Positions 10,705 to 21,800 of a stretch of DNA of 64,000 nt are shown one piece after another. The notes beneath the pieces were generated by a model. It ran no database searches and was not told the DNA's origin. It was given only the letters and a program-made list of their open reading frames with translations. Each line of letters opens with the position of its first letter. Within the stretch, counting starts at the first letter, position 1. A program made the position numbers and the translations under genes. Origin of the DNA: Manihot esculenta (lineage: Eukaryota; Streptophyta; Magnoliopsida; Malpighiales; Euphorbiaceae); NCBI RefSeq assembly GCF_001659605.2, contig NC_035170.2, positions 8,067,001-8,131,000 of the forward strand, in the 5' to 3' direction.

Positions 10705-11200
10705 CAAGAGATAGTAAGGAGAGATTCCTTTTTTAAGGAGAAAAAGAACAAGAGACCGGTTTTAACCCAAATGAACGGAGAGAATCCAATGGATTTTCTA
10801 GCAACGGAACAAAATAATGTTGCAAAAATTAGATTGATGACGTGGTCAGAATAGAGTTATGCTGTGATTGGTTAGAACTTACAAGGGAGAGAACCTGAGG
10901 TGGTGGTGGGTGCCTACAACAACCACTTTGATGCTCAAGTCAGTATCTTAAATAAGAGAATGAATTTAATAAACTGTTTAGAGTTTTTGTATTAGAGAAT
11001 AACGTACATTTACCTTTGTGATCCTTCTCCTTTTATACTGTAAGAGGGTGGGAATAAATATGACATTTTTCGATAATCTGGCTGCTTGATATGGGATATC
11101 GCCAGCTAACAGGTTGGTAATCTCATAATTACATGTGTAAGAAGGATATGCTGGGTTTGGTTTGACAACGGTAACTTTATGTATAAACTTGCTCTATTGA
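10705..11200. repeat. Dispersed repeat, copy 1 (partner at 45635-46120)
   Basis: A stretch including 'aatgaacggagagaatcc' (10770s) and 'gatatcgccagctaac' (11095-11110) lines up in the same orientation with 45635-46120, with many substitutions and small indels. It lies next to Tat pol, so it may be Tat LTR or leader sequence. No termini were found. Confidence 0.6.
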
Positions 11201-12690
11201 AGAAAGAGTGGAACTCTAAGGATGAACCGGGCGTTAAAGCGTCTTGATCTTTCTTTTCTCGGAATGGATTGCGTTTCCCACTTATAAGATATACTTGCGG
11301 ATTGTCTTTATTTTTAATTGATAATTCATGACTTATTTTGCATGATGGTTATATAGCATCATAAAATAAAATTAATATAATTAAATAATGATTTACAATA
11401 ATATATTATATTTTGTTAAACTTAATAGAGCATAAAAATTAATACTTCAAATTACTAATGAAAATAATAATATAATTTAAATAAAGTCAAATTCTTATAC
11501 AAATCTAATCATTATTTTTGTATTTTGATTATATTTATTATAAGATCATGAAATATTTAATCAACATAATAATTAATAAATTAAAAAATAAATTATATTT
11601 TAATCTCTAAATTTTAACCTAATTAATAGGTTAATTTCTTTATTTTTAAAATAAAAATACTTAAATCTCACCATAATCAGTTCGTACGAATGGGAGGTAA
11701 TATCATTCATTATTTTGTTAGTCAATAGGTTAAAAAGAGAATAAATATTTCAAATGCCTAAAATATCCTCATAAGCGTTTAAATTCTTGCTAATTTGAAT
11801 AAAGCATTTTATATTATATAAACTATACTTTAGTTTCTGAGTTTTGATGTAATTAATATATTAGTCCTTATATTTTGAAAATTGAATTATTAAATCCTTT
11901 ATATTCAGTTCATCCAAAATTACGATACTTTCATCAATTATAAATATTAGTTTAAAATTAGTGGGTAGTCAAACTTTTGAAAGTATAATTTTTTTTCTAA
12001 AGTATCTTTTGTAAAAATCTATAATTTATTTAAAAGTTATTCAGTACTATTTAAAAATTACTGAAATTATATGTATTTTTTTGAAAATTTTGAAATTAGA
12101 AGTGGCGAAATATTTTAATAAATAAAAATTAAAAATAAAAAGTATTAAAAATTAGTTGATTATGATAATATGAATAAAAATTAATAAGACGTAAGTATTT
12201 TTATAAATAAAAAATAAAGAATTTTTAAATCTTAATAGAGCAGGTAAAATGGATGAAATCTTAACTTTTTAATATTTTTAATTTAAAAAGGGATAATAAA
12301 AATATTTTCATATTTTTAATTATAAAAAATGAATGAGAAAATTAAAATTTAAACAGACTGATTATAAAAAAATTTAAATATTTTATTTTAAAAATATAGA
12401 AATTAATTTATTAATTATATTAAAATTTAAAAATTAATATATAATTTATTTATTTTAAATAATAATAAAAATATTTTTACATTTTCTATTTGGACGAATT
12501 GATTATAAATTTATTTAAGTGTTTAATTTTAAAAATATTAAAATTAATTTATTAATTATATTAAAATTTAAGATTAAAATATAATTTATTTTAAATTAAA
12601 ATATAAATCGATTAATAATAAATTTAAAATATTATTTATGTATTTAAATTAAAATTATTATTAGTAACGTGCTTTTGCACGGACATTTTC
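11201..12690. other. AT-rich intergenic DNA, no gene seen
   Basis: Mostly A/T with runs of short poly-A and poly-T, and no long frame on either strand. Similar phrases ('aaatattaaaattaatttattaattatatt') recur at 12400 and 12530, suggesting local duplication or a decayed repeat. Confidence 0.6.
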
Positions 12691-12872
12691 TTAGTAGTAA
12701 TATATTACGCAAACCAAGAACATCCAAAAGTGCTTCTAAAAAAAATAAAAAAATAAAAAAAATAAAAAAGGAACAGCCAGAAGTGCCAAATAGAACTCAA
12801 GTCGAGGACGGAAGTCTCTGTTCTTAGTTATATTCTGCTTGCTGCTTGTCTAATAATCAAAGCTAAAAATCA

Positions 12873-15800
12873 ATGGCTTCTCTTACCTCAGCCTCGGCCA
12901 AAGTGAAAACACAGCATGAGCTGGTCTGTTCTGCCTCAGCCTTTATTTTCTTTTTCTCTTCGTATTCGATTTTTCGATTATATTTATCCTAATTTGGGAG
13001 TTAGTTATGAGAAAACTTTTTCTTTTTGTCTATTACACAGAGAGATAATGGTGAGATTTAATTTAATTTAACTTTTTTGTCATTGGAAATTTCTGTAAAA
13101 AATTAATGATGTAATTGAATTTATTGACATTTTGTTATTATATCTATGAATTATTTCTGGGTCCAATGGAATTCATAGATATACTACAAATAGTATTGCA
13201 CAGTTGATTGCTCGTTGAACCCTGTGAATTGTGTGAAAATGAGATTAAATTTGAGAGTCTTATGAAGCTTCATGAGTGATCAGTACACGAATATCTCATA
13301 TTTGCGTGCTTTGATTGGGGTTATGTACGTCGCCTTACCCTGTTTTACCGGAAGTCTCATAAAGCATTCTTGATGATAAAAAAAGTGAACGAAATATTGA
13401 ATTGGGTCCAATAACTTTATTTTTTTCAATTTGAAATCCAATATTTGAATTGATGTTCTTTCAGTTATTCCTATTAATTATTTATTGTTCCTAAAGTTTT
13501 CATTTCAATTTGAGTTCCATTGTTCGATTAATTTTTAATTATTTATTCTAACAGGTTCTGGTGGAAGAGAACTTGTCTGCAAGAACTTTAATATTAAACA
13601 GACCTAAACAGTTGAATGCCCTGTCATATCAAATGGTATTCAACCAATTTTTGTTCTCTCTTTTTAATGCTTTTTTCCTATGATTTTATGTTCATATAAT
13701 ACAAATGGCAGTGTAGTAACCCATTCATGTTATTGTCTTCTAGATTTCTCGGCTAATGGAGCTTTTCCTTGCCTATGAGGAGGATCCTAATGTTAAGTTG
13801 CTTGTTCTCAAGGTCCTGATTTATCACTTCATTTCGGAAGTTGATGATTCATATATTAAAATAAAATAAAATCCAATATCATCGTCTTCCTTGAAATATG
13901 CATATTGTTCAACTCTCTTTACATTGCTAAGGTACATTTGCAAATGCTAGTTGTAAGATAAATTTATTGAACATCACTGGTTATTTCCATGTAGGGAAAT
14001 GGTAGAGCATTTTGCGCAGGTGGTGATGTTTCTGCTGTGGTTCTTGATATCCGCAAAGGTGGCTATACTTTTTCTTTTCTTTTATCTACCGTTGAATCCC
14101 ACATCGGTTATGGAAAGGGGTAACGTGCCCCTTATATGGGGCATAGACACTCCTCCCCCTTGAGCTAGCTTTTGGGATGAGTTAGGCCTGGCCCAAATTT
14201 AACATGGTATCAGAGCTACCCATCCGATGTTGGGCGCTCCATAAATGTGCCACGCACCAGTAAAAATTCTGGGCGTGAGGGGGTGTGTTGAATCCTACAT
14301 CGGTTATGGAAAGGGGTAACGTGCCCCTTATATGGGCCATAGAAACTCCTCCCCCTTAAGCTAGCTTTTGAGGTGAATTAGGCCTAGCCCAAATTTAACA
14401 TCTACTATCATTATTAATTATTAATCCTTCAACTTTAGAACACTGATCATCCATAACTTTCCTTTAGATGGAATATGCTTCATATTGCAGGTTATATTTG
14501 GATAGAGAGTTCTGAAATCTAAAATTTCTTTAATTTCTTAGTAAAAATTTTGCCATTGCAAAGTTAGATTTATGTGTATTTGAATTACACTTCTTAGTAG
14601 GCATTTCAACTTCATGCTTGTACTATTTCAAAATGAACTTTTGAGAATTTGAATAATTCCATTCCATTGCATGCATCAGGTAACTGGAGGTTAGGTGCTC
14701 AGTTCTTTGCGAAGGAATTCATTTTAAACTATGTGATAGCAACATACACTAAACCCCAGGTAGTTAATTCTATCATTTATGTTTACACTTTTCATTAACT
14801 TCTTAATACATTCTCTAATTCTCTTGAAGGTTTCTATTCTTAATGGAATTGTCATGGGAGGTGGTGCTGGTGCTTCAGTGCATGGAAGATTTCGTGTTGC
14901 AACTGAGAATTCGGTAGTTTTCTCTCTTTGGTCCAGAATAGAGAATGTCTCTTACTCCTCTTAGAAGTGAATTTTTGTGACTAACATCTTGATGATCTCA
15001 ATATTTTCTATGTTGGTGAATTTGCAATGAGTTATTTTCATATTTGTGCTCATTACAACCTGACACCTTTTGTTTATTTAATGATATTAATATCTTGGTG
15101 AAGCTGAAAGTTATATGTTGCATGTCTTCCACTGTCTTACTGTTTCTAGTTTCCTTTAGCAACCTTTATTTTCCTTTAGCAACCTTTACATGAGACATTT
15201 CGCAGGTCTTTGCAATGCCTGAAACAGCTCTAGGACTCTTTCCTGACATAGGTGCCTCTTATTTCTTGTCAAGACTTCCACGATTCTTTGGTAATACGAC
15301 TTATATCCTCAATTATTCTTACAGATTCCCCTACTTGATATTTAAAATGAAAATTTTGAATTTTGAATTTCTTGAAAATCAAGATTAAATCCCTTTTCTT
15401 CAATTAGTTTGTGGGGTTTGGGTTCAGTCCTTTTTGTGCTTCATGGAAATGTTGAAGCCTGTACTTGCCTGTAACTTGATTCTTAAGATATGGTGTGGTA
15501 GTAGAAACAAATAACAACTGAAGTAATATTTGTTTTAGAAAATAATAAAAACTAAAAGTAGTTGCAAATTTTAAACTAAATATTAACTAAGGGAATGCAT
15601 CATGTATTGAAGGATAATAAGAACCAAGAGAAAATTGAACTTTATCTACAAGAAAGCACCAAATGTTTTTTATAATATTTTCTTTCTTTTCGCATTTTGG
15701 CCAATTTCTATGTTTACGTTTTCTTTTGGCATGTTCTATGATGTTCATGTTTTACTTTTTGCTGGATACTGAAAGCCAATAATTTTGTTTTACCTTATTT

Positions 15801-18800
15801 TTGAGTCAATAACCAATAATAGCTGGCAAAGTGCTGCATTCAGTTTTTCTTGGTTTATTGGAAAATTGTAAAAATTGGAACTCATTTATACATACGATAT
15901 GATCCTACATTTTCTTTGGCAGGAGAGTATGTTGGACTTACCGGTGCACGGTTGGATGGCGCTGAAATGCTTGCGTGTGGTCTTGCAACTCACTTTGTTC
16001 CATCAGCGGTATATCTTTCACATGAGAATTTGAAATTATGTTCACAGGGAAGGTTTAGAAGTTACTACGGTTAAGAAAGTATGTTTTTATTGGCATGTAG
16101 GGACTTGCCATCAATGGTCTATATTAATATTATGGTAATGCATTAAGCTGCCTAAGTTTTAGTCTATCTGATGTTCTGACTTTATTTTTCCCCGTGTACT
16201 GGAGGAGCTGCTTATGGGAAGTTTATCGATGTAGGTTTAATCTTTATGATAAGTGTGGTTAAAATTTTTGATGTCTAATTATGATGACATGAAACTTCTG
16301 ATTTTAGAAATAGGCTGAGTTCATTTTAGAAGGTTATATTTAAATGAAATTTAAGATTAAACCTGAGATTTCTTGGATTTATAGGATAAGTTGAAATACA
16401 TCCGTAGTTGAAATAAGATGGAGCATGGAGGTATTGGTTATTGTTTTTTTTTTCTTTTTCCTTAGATATGTTTTACTTGATTGGCAGAAATTGTCTTTGT
16501 TAGAAGAAGCATTACACAAAGTAGATTCAAGTGATCCAGCCAACATTTCATCTATCATTGATGAATACTCTGAGCAACCATATTTGAAAGAACAAAGTGC
16601 CTATCAACGGTGAGTTTTGAACTTAACATTCACAATTCTAGCCTGGTCTTTATAAGAAAGACTGAGTCTCTGCTTCAATGTAGTCCATGGACCTTTCTTT
16701 TATTTTTCCCTCTTCTTAAGTAGTCAGTAATCTATAGACTTGCATTAGAAGGGCTTGTGCAAGTTTGGTTATCGTTCACAACTTTAAATAGTAGAACTCT
16801 GCAGTCCAGCAATTAGCCTTGCTATATTTTGAGATTCTGATCCATAATATTATGCAATCTCTTTTATTGATATCTAAAACCTTAGAATTGCACCAGGTAC
16901 ATGAGTTCGTATCAGTTTTTTCCCTGCAATTATCATACTCTTTCATTTCTCCTAAGAAAATTTCATTCAAATGACACACTGTTCTTTTCTTTTCCTCTTT
17001 GCAAGGTCCATCAAATAATTCAAAGCATTCCCATGTGCATGCTCAAAGGAAATTAAACATATTATATTTTCAAAAATGATTCCTCAGCTCTTCATTTTCT
17101 GGTGTTTTACTTGGTTTCAGATTGGATATTATTGATAGATGTTTCTCTCGAAGAACAGTGGAAGAGATTTTGTCTGCCCTTGTAAGCTACTGATCTTGAT
17201 TTGGAGAAAAAAGGGTTTAGAATCAATTATCTTCATAATTCTTCCAATGAATGCTTCTTATGGCATTAGTGGATTGCTTGCTTTTTCCACTTTGGTAAGT
17301 TGTGTGGAGTCATAAAAATGATTTACTGTGATATTATGCAGGAGAGAGAGGCCATGAATAAGCCAGATGCTTGGATATCTACCACTATTCAGTCACTGAA
17401 GAAGGCTTCTCCAACAAGTCTTAAGATATCTCTTAGATCGGTATTAAAGCATTTTTCTCCTAGTGTTCCTCAAAAAAAGAAAAAATGAAGAAGAAATTAA
17501 GAACTTGACAGCTTAATTTATTTTGAATCGTTTGAATAAGACCAGTAGTAGTTTGAATTCCTTAAAACCTCGAAGGCATCTTGCTTTGACTTCAGCACCA
17601 TATAAGAACCCCAAGGTTACTTTAGTTATTTTTGCAAACCAGGAGTCATCATTTTCATAAACTTGCCCTTCTTTTTAAAATAAAATTGATTATGATGTCC
17701 TAAGGATCTTCAACCTTTTCACTTATGCTTCTGAGAGATGAGTTGTAGTTATGTAGTTTGTCAAAGGATAAGAAAGTGATTTTTCTTTTGAAGAAAAGAG
17801 TTGTAGTTATTCGATCTATAAAATTAGGGAAAGATGAGAAATAGATAAAGTTTTTCAAGTGCATGTCATTATATATTTACCACACCTGATTACTAATAGT
17901 TTTGGGGACATCGAATAAAAATATTTGATTAACTACTTTTCTTTTGTAATTATTATTATTATTATTTAAAATTTTTGTCCATGACAAGATCTAGAGCTCC
18001 TGAACTTTGCTTTTTTAAACAATAAGTTCTGAGATTTGAGTCCTCAAGTTTCAAAATAAGAAACTTAATACCTTTTAATTTGGATAAGCCTACTTTGACC
18101 TTTGTAAGTTTTATGACTCTGTTGGTGTTAAAGTTGGACTGGGCCGAACTCACCCAAATTCAAAGGGAGGAATGGCTGAGACCCTTATAAGGGGTATATT
18201 ATCCGTATTCTAAATCGATGTGAGATTCAATACAACCTCACGTCCACATTGGAGCGTGAAATATTTACGGGAAGTCCAACATAGCCTTTGATACCATGTT
18301 AAATTTGGATCGGCCCTAATTCACTATAAAAGTTAGCTCAAAGGGAGGAGTGCCTAACACCCTTGTAAAGGGCACGTTACCCCTGTCCCAAATCCAAACC
18401 GATGTGGATTCAACAGTTGCTATATATGTATAGGAGGATAAGGAGAAGAATAATCAAGAAGTAGCTTTGGAGAGAAAGTTGGTGACTAGATGGAGTTGTT
18501 AGAGCAGCAATTCTGCTCTTATGTAGTTTTTTTAAAGAATTGAGTTAGGTGCAATCATTCAGCTAACTTTCTAAGGAGTTGTCAACTTATTCAAAGATCT
18601 CTTAATGAAATAATGCCTCTCTTCCTCTATCCTTCTCTTGTTTTGAGTTTGTCTCTATTTTCTCTCTCTAGCTTCTCTTCTTTCGTGGATTTTCTAATTT
18701 TTGCTAGGGTTTTAATGCCTTAACATTTGGTGTCAAATCTTGATTATGTGTGGGATTGAGTTGTTGCTTGGTTTTTGGGAGATGAAATGGCAACTAAATT

Positions 18801-21800
18801 TATAGTTGCTAGACTAGCAGTTGTGTTGTTATGTAGTTTTTGGAAGAAGTGAGTTAGGTGCAATTGTTCAGTTGACAATTTCTAAGGAGTTGCCAACTCA
18901 TTCAAAGATCTCTTAATGAAATAATGCCCTCTCTTCCTCTCTTTTCTTCTCTTATTATGAGTTTGTCTCTATTTTCTCTCTCTAGTTTCTCTTCTTCTAT
19001 AAATCTTCTAATTTTTGCTAGGGTTTCAATTCCTTAATGTTTGGTGTCAAAGCTTGATTATGTGTGGGATTGAGTTATTTCTTGGTTCTTGGAGTCGAAA
19101 TGGCAACTAGATCTATGGTTATTAGATCTGTGATGGTGAGGGTTGCACAATTGGAAGAACAATTGAGATGACTTCAAGATTGTGGTCAGAAAAATGCTGA
19201 GAAATTCAATGAACAGTTGAGTCTTGTGGAGGAAGGTTACAGAAGTCCTCCAAGGAAAATGAGGCACTAAGGGAGGATATGAGAGCCATTATGGGTCTGT
19301 TGATAGGTAAAGGGAAAGGAGTTAGTTTTAGTAAAGGTGAATAAGCTGCTAGATTTGGGTATGCAAGCAAGGGAATTGAAAACTGGCGGTTATTGCCTAC
19401 TCATCCCTTTTCCAGGGATCAAATACTTCTAGTAATTCTTCTAATACTGATACTCCTAATCAAACGCGGCCTAAAGTTGAATTAGTGACTTTTATTGAGA
19501 AAGAGCCTAGGACATGTTTAGAAAATGTATCAGATATTTTGAGGTCCATAAGGTGCCTATGGATCACAAAATTTCGATTACAAGCCTGTTTTTGTTAGAT
19601 AACGGATAGACCAACATTCTTCAATAGAGTATAAATATTGAAGAAGCCTATTTGGTATAGCATTAGCAGATTATATTTTATTAGCGACAAACAAATTGTA
19701 TTTATCCAATAGTTTCTTATTAGATTTCAATTATGTTATCTTAGTATTTTCATATCTAATGATTGCTTGTTTTCGACTTCCACCTCAATTAGAAATACTA
19801 TGATTATATACACCTCTACTATATCTTTTCTCTTTATTCAATAGAGGAAGTTGATTAATTACAAACACATTTGAGATTTAACTCTCTTGCATTAATGAGT
19901 CTGAGGTGTCAATAGCTTCTTTTCTGTCCGTCGTCTTGTGATACGATCCGTGACCGAGGCCGGGAGCATAATAAATTAGTATTAGAGTCGATCATCATGG
20001 TTGATCCAACAAATTTTGAAGAGAATCTAAGTCCTTTCTTGTAACAATTTGAGGCCTGTCTCAATGACTTCGCTTGACAAATTTTTAAGCTAGTTCGAAC
20101 CTTCAATAAGGGGCGAATCAGAACTAAGAACAAGTAGCATCTAGCAAAATTTTGATCAACAAGCTAATAAATGGAAAAGGATGTGTGGTGCTCTGACATG
20201 CCACACTCGACTTTTCCTTATTTGATGGCACAAATGACTTGAGATCTACAAGAGTGGGGGTAGCATATCATGCTTTAAAAGAACATGATTTAGTTCTATG
20301 ATTTCCAAACTGCTTATTCTACCTTTGCGCTTGAAGACAAGCTCCTTCTCTAAAAAAGAAGTGATGTTATGGATAATGGATAGACCAAAATCCATTCTTC
20401 TATAGAGTCTAAATATTAAGAAGTCTATTGGCTATAGCAGATTTTGTTTTATTAGTAACAAACATATTGTATTTATCTAGCAGTTTCTTATTAGATTTAT
20501 ATTATCTTGTCTTAGTAGTTTGTTATCTGATGATTGCTTACATTAGATTTTTATTTTAATTAGAAATACTATGATTTAATGAATCTTTACTATATCTTTC
20601 TCTTTATTCAATAAGGTAGACAAATTAATTATAAACACATTCTTCGCTTTATTCAATAAAGCAGACAAATTAATTATAAACACATTTAAGATTTTCATTA
20701 ACGAGTTTGAGGTGTTAAGAGCTCCTCCAACGAGTTCCTTCCTTGTTTCTTGTCCCGTGACACGATCCATGACCCAGGATTATAACGCCATCATATTAGG
20801 CTTTATCTCTAAAGCTTTTGGTCTGTTAAGTTTTAGGAAAAAAGAGGAAAAAGAAAGAGGGGAAGAGAGTAAAGTACATAAAGGCTACAAAGGCTACATC
20901 TTCTATTCACTTATGTTTTACATAATATATGATACATGTCATGTTTAGATTGAAAAGTTACAAGATATAGATCCATAAGTTAAGGTATAAAGTAAGGAAA
21001 AGACTATTCCAATCATGGAGAAACTATGCTAAATTAAAGAGTAATATTCTCCTTAAATTAAGAAAGCTTCATCAATTCTAACACTCTTCCTGATGAGATC
21101 TTTATGAAGTTATGAAATCAAGATCGCATTTCTTTATTATTTTTTTTAATTTTTAAATAAACAACTATTTTAAAGATGGGAGCCATCTTTGGCTACGACA
21201 TTTTGGCTGTGACCTCGCACCTTCTTAGTGCTCTTGCATAGGTCGGCAGTGAGACTTGAAGCTTCATGAAAAGGTCTGGAATAGCTTTGGGTGGTGTTTT
21301 CGTTTTAAACAAAGAGACTAAAAGGTGGAGAGAAGTCTTCTCAGTTCTGTATTTTCAGACTATGGTTTGGTGTTGCTTTGAGGAATATAAGAAAATTGGG
21401 AAAGAGAAATTTCAGAGAAGTGACTCACTACCTTGGCTCTAATTTATGAAGAATGGGAATTTGGAAAAGAATAGCTTGGGACTCAAACCCATAGCTTTAG
21501 ACTTGAGAAATCAAAAGGAGAAAGTAAGCTATAGGACTCAAACCCTCAGCTGAAATGAAGAAGGAAGGGCTGGGAGAAAGATTCTTCAAGCCAGAATGTT
21601 TAAATGCCAGAAATATTATAATTAAACACAACACCCAGAAAATTCCCAACAGATTTGCATTAGAAGAAGAAGGAAAGTAAATTGGGACTTCAAAGCCAAC
21701 TCTAGAACTGTAAAGAAAAAAGGCAGATTTTGTAGTTGGGAAGAAAGAAAAGGAGGCCCCAGAATTTTGAAGTTTGGGTACCATGTTAAGTTTTAGGGAA

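Noticed and set aside
14090..14400. Considered as Cassandra (5S-carrying TRIM)
   Set aside because: The LTRs have no recognisable 5S rRNA internal promoter and the ends differ.
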